Shown one piece after another: positions 33,105-44,905 of a stretch of DNA of 64,000 nucleotides. The stretch lies in contig ML681989.1 in the NCBI GenBank assembly GCA_007922195.1, forward strand, positions 50,467,893 to 50,531,892, given 5' to 3'. Under the pieces are notes generated by a model. That model saw only the letters and a program-made list of their open reading frames with translations. It did no database searches and was not told the DNA's origin. A program made the translations under genes and the position numbers. The stretch comes from Podocnemis expansa (lineage: Eukaryota > Chordata > Testudines > Podocnemididae). The first letter of the stretch is position 1. The number at the start of each line of letters is the position of its first letter.

Positions 33105-33521
33105 GGCTATGTCTACATTGGAGGCTTAAGTCAACTTACATAGGCTTAAGTCAACTTAAGCAACTCCCTGGCCACCTCTGGAGTTCATTAAGTCAACTTA
33201 AGCACTTCCTACCTTTAAAGTCGACTCCTACCCTTAAAGTCAGTTTATTAACTTGGCTTAACACAATGTGCCCATTTAAAGGCGACTTAATAAAGTCGAC
33301 TTAGTGCATTAGAGCCATTTAAGTCAACTTTATAAAGTTGACTTAAGCCAAGGGACCCATTTAAAGTCAACTTTATTAAGTGGACTTTAAATGGGTCCCC
33401 TGGCTTAAGTCGACTTTATAAAGTTGACTTAAACAAATGGGGCCTCACTAAGTCAACTTAGTCGATTTTAAGCCAACCTTATTAAGTCAACTTACCTGAG
33501 CCCTGTCGAGTAGACATAACA
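33105..33521. mobile_element. TCGA-palindrome MITE F (AAGTCGACTT type)
   Basis: About 417 bp, ends GGCTATGTCTACATTGG and inverse GAGTAGACATAAC. A 3-bp AAG or CAA duplication is possible but not clear. The interior is a chain of TTAAGTCGACTTAA words and decayed TTAAGTCAACTTAA forms, about 20 in all, many as direct or inverted pairs (TTTATAAAGTTGACTTAAG). No coding sequence. Confidence 0.8.
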
Positions 33522-34226
33522 AAGGGGAACACAAAGATGCAGCAACAGTGGTCAGAGATTTTCCAGAGCAACTTTAGGAGGAGCTCTTACAGCCCTTTAG
33601 AGGGTGCGTTACATCATGCAGTCCCCCAGTGCTGACCTTGAACTATCAGCTGATAGACTGCACAGAAAGAAGGGAGACATGCTCCCAATCCATGCAGCCA
33701 TTCCCCCTTAGGGGTCCATGGTGCTTTGATACCCTGCCTATGCCATGTGGCTATGGAGACCAGACCACTGGGTTTCTGCACAAAAGAAAAGACTCATGGT
33801 CCTCTTTCCCATCTTGGTCACTTGTCTACAGCAGTCACACTCTTGAGGTCCAAGTCACAAAGAAGAAAAAGCATCTGCTGTTCAGAGCTGCCACAAAGGG
33901 TCCCTGGACTTTATGAAAGCTGAAAGAAATATGCTTGCTTTTTTAAATGGAGGCTGACAGGTTTCCTGTTTGTTTTAGGAAAAGTCCGGCTGCTTTGCAG
34001 GAGCCGTATTCTGTGCTAATTCACAACCAGTGTGACCTCAGGAAAGATAATAGAGTTCCATAGAATGCAAGGTTATGCAGATTTAATCACATTGTGCTCT
34101 GGTGCTACTGTCTGTTTGCAAACTTCAGGTAATTGTATTAATCTACTGAGAATATGGAGAAGAGAGGAAACTGCTCCACTCTGATGTACATGTATGCAAA
34201 AGTAAGAGATGGCAACCACAGAGACT
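33522..34226. other. No gene seen
   Basis: Unassigned sequence between MITE F and the first hairpin PLE insertion. Confidence 0.45.
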
Positions 34227-34629
34227 ACAATGACATTTTCCAAACGGATAGCTGTGTTAGTCTAGTCCAGCAAAAAAAGACCCAAGGAGTTGTGTGGCAC
34301 TTAAAGACTAACAGATTTATTTTTTTGCATGAGCTTTCGTGGGAGAAAATCCCACCTCGTTAGATGCTTCGAAGATGGGTGAACTTACAGAATGGAATGA
34401 AACTAAATGCAAGGGGGTGTAAATCATAGGATCAGGTCATTTGCTATTACTGTATGACCTGATTGTATGTTTTACACCCCCTTGCATTTATTTTCATTCC
34501 ATTCCGTAAGTTCACCCATCTTCGAAGCATCTGACAAAGTGGGATTTTCTCCCACGAAAGCTAATGCGAAAAATAAATCTGTTAGTCTTTAAGTGCCACA
34601 CGACTCCTTGGTTTTTTTACAATGATATT
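34227..34629. mobile_element. Hairpin PLE insertion 1 (381 bp) with target duplication
   Basis: ACAATGACATT (34227-34237) and ACAATGATATT (34619-34629) flank a near-palindrome. The left arm is the PLE 3' end in reverse; the right arm is the same sequence forward (TTTTACACCCCCTTGCATTT to GACTCCTTGG). Arms are about 185 bp and meet near 34440. No RT or endonuclease coding sequence. Confidence 0.85.
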
Positions 34630-35100
34630 CACACTCAGGTATATCTACACTGGAAAAAATTAAAGACCCACAGTAGCAAGTTTCAGAACTCAGGTCAGCT
34701 GACTCAGGGTCCTGCTATGGTATGGGGCTAAAAATAGCAGAGTAGTCATTAGGTCTGGGTTTCAAAGCTCGATCACCAACTGTTTCCCTTGCTATATTTA
34801 GGTCCTTAGTGCTAGTCCATGTCACTTGATGCAAGCTCAGAGATTTGCTCCCATGATCTAGATATATTTTTACACACACATGCATGTCTGGCTTATAAAT
34901 CTTTGTCAGATTCACTAAGAACCCATTGTATTTGGTAATGCTGCTGCGTTAATCAAGTAACTTTCTTTAGTTTAACTAAAATAATTGTGTCTGAATTTCC
35001 TTCCTGGTCTTAAAACAGTATATGTGGAGCTACTGTGCACTACCACATTCCACCCTAGAGGTGGGCTGTATTTCAGTGGAGGATGAAATGCCTCTTAGAG

Positions 35101-35390
35101 CAGGGGTTGGCAACATTTGCTGTGAAGGACCAGTGCCAGAGTCAGCAGCTGCCAAAGGCAGGGCCAGGAGTCCTACGCTCCTTTTCCCTGCTGGCCATGT
35201 CCCCCAATTGGGGAGTGGGGCAACAGCAGGCAGGAGCTGTGTGTGCATATGCACATTTCTTTCAGCCCCAGGCCCCACTGCGGGGAGGTGGGGGCAGAAG
35301 TGGGAGCAGTTGTGGCACTGCAGCGCTGGGAGCCCTGCATGCCACTGTGCACAGGTCCACATGCCAGGTTTGGTCTTACACTAACACATA
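35101..35390. mobile_element. hAT-like fragment (left end only)
   Basis: CAGGGGTTGGCAACATTT is a hAT-type left end, followed by GC-rich sequence. I find no inverse match to the right, so it is truncated or diverged. Confidence 0.5.
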
Positions 35391-35796
35391 GGAACATTAG
35401 CTAAGCCTTAGTTTAATCTTAAAAGTACCCAAAAGTACTCAGTACTTCTTCTGGAAGAATTTGGTACTTTTTATTCCTTGTTATATGCTGAGTTGGGTAG
35501 TGAGGGATACAACAAGGAATATATCAAATAAACTGTCAAACTCTTGAATATTCAGTGCAGTTTGGTCAAGCACATTTTGAAGGACCCTGCAAACTGCAGT
35601 ATCCCAGAGATATGTGGGGGCAATTCCCTTTTCCTTTCCATGAAATCTTGTGGAAAGAAATTTGCCTAAGCAATTATAAACACACTAAAAGCCATAGAAG
35701 AAGCAGCCTTGTCTTGTGGGACAGCTACTATAGAAAGTATAATGGTAAGAATAGTGGAAATTCATGCTGTTGCTCGTCAAGTGGAGAAGGAGTTGC

Positions 35797-35925
35797 TTAG
35801 GCTAAGTTCCCAAGGGGTAGCTGTGTTAGTCTAGTTAAGCAAAACAGACAATGAGTCCTGGAGTGCTCTTAAACACTAACACAAATTTACCACAAGACTC
35901 CTTGTTCGTTTTGTTTAGGTTAAGT
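35797..35925. mobile_element. Hairpin PLE insertion 2 (107 bp)
   Basis: TTAGGCTAAGT (35797-35807) and TTAGGTTAAGT (35915-35925) flank the PLE terminal word in reverse (AAGGGGTAGCTGTGTTAGTC, CAATGAGTCC) and then forward (CACAAGACTCCTTGTTCG). The inner part of the terminal sequence is missing. Confidence 0.8.
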
Positions 35926-36850
35926 GACTAGGAGGCAAAAGCACCTCTAGATAATTAGTCCTTTCTTTGGCCAGCTTATTGAGCACAGAGGCTATTTCTT
36001 CTCTTTAAGCTACAAAGAGGTATGGTAGCCATTCTGAGAACAAAGCAATTCTTCATCTCAACTGTTTCTCCCACAGCATTAGGGAAGGGGGCAGTCTAAG
36101 ACAAGTCACTGGTTTTTCCATGTGCCAGGTGATTTTCTATAAAATGTGTCTTGGCTAAAAGGCTATAGAAGGGAGAGATATGAGAGCTGCTGCTGGATGC
36201 GCAGCGAAAGCTGTCTAAAAAGGTGAGGAGGAGAAAATCTTCAGGCCTGGCCTTCCAGGCAGGTGGGAGATCAGAGGAAAACTGAGGTAGCTTCTTCAGA
36301 TAGGCTGTTGCAAGTTTTGTCTTTGTAACTGAGGTCATATGCATTGCTTTTTATTATTAATTCACCCACATGTTTACTGTTCACGAAGGGTGATGAGAAG
36401 AGATGGCCAGTGTCAAGCTAGTCTACAGAACACTAACAGCATCTCCCTGCTCAGACTATGGCAACAGCAGCATGGAGTTGTGTAGCCATGTTTTTTGCAG
36501 CTGCAGCAGAGCCCTGTTCCAAAAAGCAGGCTACATCAAAAGGCTGGGACGGATACCCACCCTGTGATTGCTTTTCAGGCAGTTGTTTTAAAACAAGAGA
36601 CCCCAGCTCATGGCTTTGTATTCAGACACGTTCCACAACTCAAAAGGGAGTCAAACAGTACATACCCTCCTGAAAAACCCTTCTTCACAAGCTGAAAGCG
36701 GATCTCCCTGCAAGCAGTACCATCCTTCTTGTTCCAGACTGGCATCTTTATATAAGACTTTCTGCTATCAGCTTCACCCTTGAGTGCTGAGAAACTTCAC
36801 CTGCTCCCAGGTTTCCTCACTTTGTTAAAGAAATTGTGGAAGGGAGGAAT
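35926..36850. other. No gene seen
   Basis: Unassigned sequence. Frames of up to 82 codons show no domain. Confidence 0.45.
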
Positions 36851-36854
36851 CAAA

Positions 36855-37048
36855 GGCTATGTCTACATTACAAAAGATAAGTTGACTGACTTAAAGTCGA
36901 CTTAATTAAGTCAACTTAGAGTGAGAGTTATTAAGTTGACTTAAGGAAGCTCTTAATTTGACTTAATGAACTCTAAATGTGATCAGGGCTTTGCTTAAGT
37001 TGACTTAAGCCTCCGTAAGTCCACTACGCCCATAGTGTAGACATATCC
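36855..37048. mobile_element. TCGA-palindrome MITE G (AAGTCGACTT type)
   Basis: About 194 bp, ends GGCTATGTCTACATTAC and inverse GTGTAGACATATCC. The interior repeats TTAAGTCGACTTAA-type words (AAAGTCGACTTAATTAAGTC). A short relative of MITE F. The target duplication is unclear (A-rich on both sides). Confidence 0.75.
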
Positions 37049-37488
37049 CAACTGAGGGGGGCTCTCTTTCTCTGTACCTGCTGCCACAGCACCCATCACT
37101 TGTCCTTCACACAGTAAGGAAGCTGTAGACATTGCAATGTTTGGTTGGTTTGTTTTGACCTAGTTCCCCACAACATACAATGAAATCTCCTGAACTGCAC
37201 CTTTAGATGATATTTCTGAAGCAGTAGGGGTTCAGACCATCTGTATATCTAGCCCCACTCTTTTGCCTCCAGCATTTCTTATTAAAACTTGAATCTACCA
37301 CTGCCAGTTCAGATGGTTCTGCAGTCAGAAATGTACACCAGCCTGTTTATTTTTCAGCAAGGGGTACATCTATTTCCCTCTCACAAGAGCATATAACACA
37401 GGCTTATCACAGCAACAGACTTCCCCACCACCTAAGCTTTTCATGCTGCCCTCTGCCTCCTGTTTCTTCTTATATTCTACTCAGCTAC

Positions 37489-37629
37489 ATTGTTAACCCA
37501 TGTTGACACATTCCAAAGGGGCAGCCATGTTAGTCTACTTCAGCAAAACAAACGAGGAGTCCTATGGCACTTTTAAATTAGTTACTCCTTCAAAGTGTCA
37601 CAGGACTCCTTGTTTGTATTATTAACCCA
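37489..37629. mobile_element. Hairpin PLE insertion 3 (about 115 bp)
   Basis: ATTGTTAACCCA (37489-37500) and ATTATTAACCCA (37618-37629) flank an inverted copy of the PLE end (CCAAAGGGGCAGCCATGTTA, then GAGGAGTCC), followed by the forward word (GTGTCACAGGACTCCTTG). Confidence 0.8.
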
Positions 37630-37788
37630 GTAATTGTCACCCAGATGCTTCCAGCCCCCCACTAGAAACTGTGTAGGTGCCCTCAGCTGGGCCTGCAGCG
37701 TTCTCCAGGTTGCAGCACTGTCAGTGAGTCACCCAGATCCTGCTTAAACTCAAAACTTCTCCAGCCCAAACATTGTTTCAAAGTTGTT

Positions 37789-37792
<4 letters not shown>

Positions 37793-37866
<74 letters not shown>
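37793..37866 (+). repeat. (TG)n microsatellite
   Basis: About 36 TG units. Confidence 0.98.
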
Positions 37867-37869
<3 letters not shown>

Positions 37870-38689
37870 ACGTTTCTGTTCTGCTGAATGTTATGTAACA
37901 CTGAGAGTGTGGTCAGATACAGACTAACTCAGACATAAGCCAGGTAAGCTTATCTAGACAGCAAGCTAATGTTTTTCCAGCGTGAAAATATTGGTATCCA
38001 ATGTAACTAGATTTCTTAGCTAATTAGATAACAGCCAAATATATGACAGCTCTTCAAATGTGTAACTGTGTGGTAGAGAAAACAATACTCTATCAGACAG
38101 GATTTTAACTGGTTTCATCTGGGCTTCCTTTCATGGACCAGAGTATCACATACTTTCTATACTGCACAGGCAGGTTATTCCACCCTCTTACCCAAACGGC
38201 AGAAAGGTTCAGTTTGTTCCTGAATGTCTATCCTCTGCTTCCATTGTCTGTGGCACATACATGTAAAGGCTAACCCTAACCCTTGTGCTTTTTGGACTAA
38301 GCAGTGACAGTCATATTAGGAGAGACAGCAGTCCCTGTTAAACAGCATATCATTTATTAAGAAAAAGAGAAACAAATTAAAAAAATATTTACTTGTAGTT
38401 GTGTAGACATTACTGCAGGAAACTGAAATATCATAGGTCAAGAAACATAAAGATTAAAAACAGTCAGTGAAGTTAGATGGCAGAGTCCATGTCTGCATAT
38501 TCTGCTTTGTTTTTTGTCCCCCAATTTATGGTAAACTGACTCTCAACAGAATACCATTCTCTGTTCTCCCCAGTATAGCCTCCAAATCCCTAACCCCTTC
38601 AGGGAAGGACTGCCTCAGACTGACACAAACACACACACACAAATTACACTGGTCTAACTCAGTTTCTAAATTGTTATTTTGGTGCTATC

Positions 38690-39175
38690 CCCTAGGTGAA
38701 CACTCTGAAATCAGATTTTAGAGTGGCTTATATCAATTTAGCTTAAGTCAGCAACAAACCAGATTAGCTAAATTCATAAGAGCCACTTTTAGACTGATTT
38801 AGAGGCTCCTCTACACCTAAAAAGTTGTAATGCTTTAACTATACCGGTGTAATGAAAGTGGTATGGCCCCCTGCAAGTGTGCATGCAATTAAATCTGTAG
38901 GAAGGTGCTTTGAACCAGCATAGCTGTTACCGTATATGAATGAAGGAAATAACTGTCAGTATCATTCACTTTTTATGCTGGTATAACTATATTCACATTA
39001 GGGTTTTTATCAATATAACTATATTGGTAAAAACATAAAAATACCCACTGACACAACAGTAACATTGAGCGTAGACCAGGCCTAAGAGTGTTCTAATAAG
39101 AGGGTGTCATCGATTTAACTAAATCAGAAACAGATTAAGTTGTCAGTACAATCTCTCTGTTGTCTAGGCCTTGTA
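38690..39175. mobile_element. Probable nested MITEs with TCTACAC-type ends
   Basis: The inner element runs about 38811-39084, from GGCTCCTCTACACC to the inverse GCGTAGACCAGGCC. It has pairs such as GGTATAACTATAT and CAATATAACTATATTGG. Sequence on both sides (AAATCAGATT.., ..TAACTAAATCAGA) looks like the two halves of an outer element. Boundaries are approximate. Confidence 0.5.
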
Positions 39176-39499
39176 CAGTGAAACCCACCCCTATGTTCTT
39201 TTCCTCTTTCTCCCATGCTGGTTGCTCAGTGCATTATCTTTAATGTGTGTGTCTGAATGTGTATGTTCTAGCATCACCCTCCCTCACTTGGGAAGACCAT
39301 AGATTTCCCTATGCAGAAAGTTTTCCCTGTGAAGTGGCATACAACAAATTCCATGAAGTAGCAAATATACCACAAACTATATATTAAAGATTGTCCATAA
39401 TTTTACATGTAAGCCACCCACCACACATACATGCCATGTGAACACAGATGAACAACATTTTCTAAAGCAGCAATTAATGTCATTTTCTGATGGTGCACA

Positions 39500-40380
39500 G
39501 AACCAATATGGCAGGAGTCCGCAGTCTTTGCTGGCCCCCATGCCAGCCCTGCCCACCACACCCTCAGCAGGTGCTGGAGGTGGGGCCAAACTGGGATAGA
39601 GCCAGGGACTCCAGGTTGGCAGGGGGAAGGCTGTGGTCCCTGGGGGCAGGTGGCCTTGGGTTCCTGGCTCCTGAAGGCTGCATCTCCCTGCTCCCCCCTG
39701 TCCAGAGTGGAGGCTCCAGTCCCCAACTCCACAACAAGTTTAAGTGGTGTGGGGGGAGCCTCAGGCTGGGAGTTTGTCAGGGGTGGAGTTAACTTGCAGC
39801 ATGGCATGGCCTGGCTTGGGGCTCAGTGGCCAGCACAGCTCAGCAGCTGCTGCTGTGGGTGGCTCAGGGGCCAGCGCGGTGGCTGACACAGCTCAGCTTA
39901 AATGGGCTGGGCCAAACCTCATGTGGTGCTGCCAGGCAAGCACCCGGCTGGCCCCCAAGTTGTGCTGCACCATGCTGGCCCCCAAGCTGCACCAGCCCAA
40001 GCTGCCCACTGCACTGCACCAGCAGCGCAGCCAAGCTGAGCCATGCTGGCCGCCATGCCGGCCTCTGAGCTGCCCACCACACCAGCTGCCAAGCCCCCGA
40101 GCCAGGCCACACCACTCTGTGAGTCACCTCCACGCCTGCCCAACTCCCAGCCTGAGGCTCCCCCCACACCGCTTAAACTTGTTGTGGAGTCAGGACTGGA
40201 GCCTTCACTCTGGACAGGGGAGAATGGGGAAGTGCAGCCTGTGGGAGCCTGGAGCCGTTGCACATGGCTCTTGTGTATCCAACCTCCAGCCCACGCTTGA
40301 GGACAGGGCCAGCAGGGGAGCCTGAGCAGCGCTGCATGCCACTCAGGATTGGCCTGTGTGCCAAGTCTGCACACAGGCCA
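39500..40380. repeat. GC-rich inverted repeat, probably hAT-derived
   Basis: The segment 39680-39830 is matched in reverse by 40080-40240 (for example CAACAAGTTTAAGTGGTGTG against its inverse CACACCGCTTAAACTTGTTG). The centre has repeated GCTGGCCCCCAAG words. Ends look like CAGGGGTTG-type hAT ends, but I could not prove a duplication. Long frames here come from base composition. Confidence 0.6.
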
Positions 40381-40392
40381 GGGGTTGCCGAC

Positions 40393-41239
40393 CTATGTTT
40401 CCTCTAAGGCCCGAACATAGCTGAGCAACATATGTTGCTTGCTGCGCGGGCACCCGCGGGCCCAATCCTGCCCGCCTCTGATCTCCCCACCACTGCGGAG
40501 CAGACGGCCACAGACCACCGGGGCCACAAGCTCCACTGCCCACCCAGCCTCCTGGCAACAAGCAGTGACCAGCCAGCCCAGCCTACCCCTGGTTGTGCCT
40601 CCCCAAGGGGCAGAGAGGGCCGGCGCTGAGCTGCGATGTGGGGGGTCGGGGTCGTGGAGCAGCCCACTCCAAAGAGTTTGGGTCACTTTGTCCCTGCCCC
40701 GCCCCCCCCCCGGCCTTGGATCAGGCCCATTCAGGCCTGGAGACATAGCAACCCAAACTCTTCGGAGCAGGCTGCTCCAGGACCCCAACGCCCATGCTGC
40801 AGCTCAAGCACCAGCCCTGTCCGCCCCCGGGAGGTGTGGCCTGCTGGAAGTAGGCTGGGCTGGCTGCTCTGCCCCGCTGCAGTGAGGCTAGGTGGACAGG
40901 TGGGCAGATCAGCATCCGGCCCTGATGGTCCATGGCCCCCCCGGGATTTGGAAGGGAGGGCAGTTAGGGCTCCCATACCTGGCGGCTGGAGCAATGCAGC
41001 TTGGCTCCTGGCCACTCCTCCAGCCAGAGGAGTTCTCAATGAGTCTGCGCATGCTCAGTGAGAGCTAACTCTGAGCAGGAGTTTTAGAAACTCCCACCTT
41101 AGAGGGGCTCTAAGCGGGCCAGAAGATTTGTCTTCCAGATGGGCAGGGACTGCAGCTGCTGGCCATGTGCGGCCAGCGGCATTCTGTGCACTAGGTAGCG
41201 CTGGGGGCTGCACGGGCGCGCCGCTTAGAGGGAATATTG
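40393..41239. mobile_element. GC-rich hAT-like element (847 bp)
   Basis: Ends CTATGTTTCCTCTAAGG and inverse CCGCTTAGAGGGAATATTG match those of 888-1271. Flanks TTGCCGAC (40385-40392) and TTGCTACC (41240-41247) are an imperfect 8-bp pair (5 of 8). The interior shares GCATGCTCAGTGAGAGC-type words with the first copy. Confidence 0.75.
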
Positions 41240-41392
41240 TTGCTACCTCCTGCAATACAGTATGTCACCTTCCCAATTTGTGGAGACAGCATGATTTCTA
41301 CTATCTTTAAAGCTGAAAACGGACCAAAGAAGAAGAGTTCCAGGGCCACTTATAAAACCTATAGATTTGCATCTTGGGCTAACAGTATAGTT

Positions 41393-41989
41393 CAGTATTT
41401 CTCAACTTTTAGTGGACTAAAATACTAATTACTTTATTCAGAACACCTGATGAGAACTTTCTCAAAAAATGATACATACCAGCTGTAATGTTCATAAAAT
41501 CTGTGTACTATGCATTCCTGTGAAAAGGATTCAGGGAACTGAATAAAATACAATTTTACAAATATAACATGCATTTATTTCTAAAAGAGACACATAATGA
41601 TTATGCATACAACTGAAAATAACGCTACTCAAGTTGCAATAGATTTTGGGCCAGTATGATCGAGCAAAGTCCATCTATTCTTCAGGTTCATCAAAGAAAG
41701 TCTTACCATCCAAGTTACATCCAAGCTATTTTAATGCTGGCAGTAAAAGTGGCAGGAAATTTAAAATGCCCCAGCCACAGCAAAGGAGCAAGGCAGCTGC
41801 AGATGTCAAGTGCCTGGAAGCTTTGCTGCAGCCATGGCAATTTAAACCTTCCAGACATGGTCAACTCATCATATTGCCCCTTCCCGTTCTCACACAGCGG
41901 CTCCCCCAACCCAACAGGGAGGAGTCAGGGCCAGGGGCAGTTGTGGAACCCCTTCGCGGTGTCCATGGAGCATGAGTTGAGAAACACTG
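41393..41989. mobile_element. hAT-like non-autonomous element (597 bp)
   Basis: Ends CAGTATTTCTCAACTTTT and inverse GAGTTGAGAAACACTG; flanks GTATAGTT (41385-41392) and GTCTAGTT (41990-41997), 7 of 8. No transposase frame. Confidence 0.88.
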
Positions 41990-42339
41990 GTCTAGTTTGT
42001 GAGCTGGCTTCTAAATGAACTTTAGAGAGTATAACATCTGCCATGGAGTACTTGATTTCACAGACATATCTGCTTTTCTCAAAATAAGATGCTAGCATGA
42101 CAGTAGATGGGACAGGGATGTCACATGTACACAGTAGCCTTTTTAAAAAATTATTATTAGCATTACGATGAAAAAGAAACAAAATACTTTTTCAGTTTAG
42201 GGGGCGGAAGCTGCTTGTTTGCTTCTATTGAAGCTCTGACATTAGTACTCCAGAAATGATCATCTAGCCCACATCATATGAAGAGGAACTGGAATAATTA
42301 GCTGTTTATCAAGACAACAGTAATATTTAGTATTTCTAT

Positions 42340-42560
42340 ACTGTCTTTCTTTTAAGGATCCTAGAGTGCTTTGTAGACATTAATTAAGCTTCACAAGCCC
42401 CTCCTAGGAGAGACCTAAGTATTCTACCCCTTTTACAGATGGATAAACTTGGACACTGGAAGGGTCCAAGACTTATTCACATCATGTGGCAAGGTGTGGC
42501 AGAGCTCTCAACAATTCTGATGCAAAAAGCCCTACTCTAACCATTAGACAACAGTCCTTA
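42340..42560 (+). repeat. MIR-type SINE
   Basis: CCCCTTTTACAGATGGATAA, then GTGTGGCAGAGCTCTCAACA and CTCTAACCATTAGACA follow the MIR consensus order (ACAGATGAGGAAACTG, GGCAGAGC, TAACCACTA). Confidence 0.75.
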
Positions 42561-44654
42561 AGAAGGTAAGTGAAAATAGTTTTGACACCATTAGAAAAAT
42601 GGAGTGCTCACCCGAGGGCCCAATCTTGAAAACAATGGCATTTTAGCATGCTCAGTATGTCCCAGAGGCACACAGCACCTTGAAAGATACAGTCCTTAAT
42701 TGCCACTCCAGAATGCCACAAGAAGGGAACTAACTGGCCTGGTAAGGGGATATGTATCTTTTCCACTTCTAGTTCAATACTCACATCACACAGCTGAGAG
42801 TCTGTGGAGACTGGCTACTGCTGCTGTGGTTGTTGTTGGTGTGACTGCTGCACATGGGCCTTCAGGGGATGAAGCCTTCGATAGGTTGCTCCAAATTCTT
42901 TTTAATGACGTCTTTTCCTGGCACTTACAATAGTTAAACTTCCTCCGTTGTCTTGATCAGCTGCTGTCCTCTTGCAGAAGTTCTACAGCCTTCATCAATA
43001 CACACTTGAACGCTTAATATCCAAGTGATGTAGTCAGAGATTATTTTAAGACCTGCATGTCTGACTGAAATTCCAGTTTGTATGAACTGCCAGCTCTCAT
43101 CCAGTTCTCCATTGTTTTGCTTGTGCATATATAACACCAGGATTTTCCACTAATTTTTGCCATTTGACAACAGAAGACTTTCTTCTGTCCACAGTACCAT
43201 TTTAGAGCAACCCACCTTGGTTCAGAAAGGCTGGATTCCCTTTGGAGCTTGTTGGTGCTGTTTCTTGCTTGTGGAAGAATGAAACAGGGCTTCCTCTTAG
43301 AGAAATGCACAGGACGACTATCAGTCTCTGTGCCAATCCTGCTAGATTGTGAGACACAAACTCAAGAGCTATACAGTAATGTTAACCCCTGGGCCAGCCC
43401 ACTATCTATTCATTAATAAATTTCAATCCTACTGAAGCCTGAGGGTGACTAAGGCAATGAATATTTTCAAGAACCTCACTCGTGTGGTAATTCAATCTTA
43501 GGCTATTTAGGTATAGACCCAAAATGAATATTTAAATCAAAGCAAAAGCATCACTATCTTCAGGGTAAGAAAAACATTTAAATATTGCTAGTGGGTCCAA
43601 AAATAATATTTGTCTAAACTTTCTGACTGGAAAGATTTGCCTTTTCTGAGGTGATTGCTTATTGCTGCTTATGTGCGTGGCTTTTCCCTTTTGCTGCTTT
43701 CCCACTGTTCAAGGAAGCATAGGCAAGTGCTGGGAGCACATTCTTTCTCCTCTACTCCTTCTGCAGCTGGAGAACAACCACCTTTACTCCCTAGCTGCCA
43801 ATCAACACAGTGATGAAAAAGGAAGGTAAGACAAGAGCCACAGTGGGCTGATTACTGTGATGTCCTATGAGAACAGTCTCATTCAGATTATGTATCTCAA
43901 GTATGTTTACTTAGATTTCCATACGTTATCAGACCCAGATGAATTTTTGCCTCCATGCCTGCCAGAGTAAATAGGCCTCGTAGGCTGTCAACAAAACAAA
44001 GCTCCAGTTAAATGATCTGAGCATGCAAGACAGATTTCTGAACTCGTAAGTCCAAGCTCCCTGTTCCATGTAAGGCAATGAATAGGATGCAGTTCGGTGA
44101 AATCCATTTTGGTTTTTTATTTAAGTTTTGGTTTGGTTTGAACTCGCTTTCTTTTTCAGCTTGTTCATGCCTTTACACATTGTCAATTCACTTTTCACAT
44201 CAGAATCAATTTAAATCCAGTTGGAATCATTCCAAGAGTGAGAAAAAGAAATATGAAATGGCTTCATAATATAACCAAAGCCTCGTGCTTAGCACACTTC
44301 CCAACAGTGCAGTTATTATTATATCACACCCATGTTCTCAGAGCTGGCCTCAGACATAAGGACTGCAAGTGACAGCTTGGAGCCTCAGGAACTCACATGT
44401 TGGCCCAGCCTTCCTCATCTCCAGCAATGAATTCAGAGTGAAAGTAAACTCAGAAGTGATCACAGTCTCATTGCATGGGAACCTATAAATTGCAAGGCCA
44501 GTCTATTTCTCACCACCCCTCAGAAACCCACACCTCTCCATCTTACAGTGATATATTTGAGTCTATGAATTGGATAAAAATATTTTCTGAATCAACGGGT
44601 CAGATTCAAATTCCTCTTAACACAGATAGCTATTGACCTAAGTTTACTTCTATG
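42561..44654. other. No gene seen in 2.1 kb
   Basis: AT-rich unassigned sequence. Confidence 0.5.
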
Positions 44655-44905
44655 GCCTCCATTACCACAGGAGCTGAGCACCTCACAGTCTTTATTTGTA
44701 TTTATCAACTCCATACTCAGGTCAGGTAGGGCCATGTTATTATTCCAGTTTCCCAGATGGGGACCTCTGAGGCAGACAGATTAAGTGGCATGCCCAATAT
44801 CACACAAGAAGTTGGTAGTGGAGTAGGGATTTGAATAAAGTCTTCAACTTCCCCAAACAGCCAGCGCAATGCAGTAAACCTGGTAAGTGTTGCTGACTTT
44901 TGAGG
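44655..44905 (+). repeat. MIR-type SINE
   Basis: CCAGTTTCCCAGATGGGGAC, CTGAGGCAGACAGATTAAGT, GCCCAATATCACACAAGAAG and GGAGTAGGGATTTGAATAAA follow the MIR consensus in order. Confidence 0.8.

Noticed and set aside
39744..40325. 193-codon frame in GC-rich DNA
   Set aside because: Low-complexity composition, overlapping frames on both strands, and it lies within an inverted repeat of transposon type.
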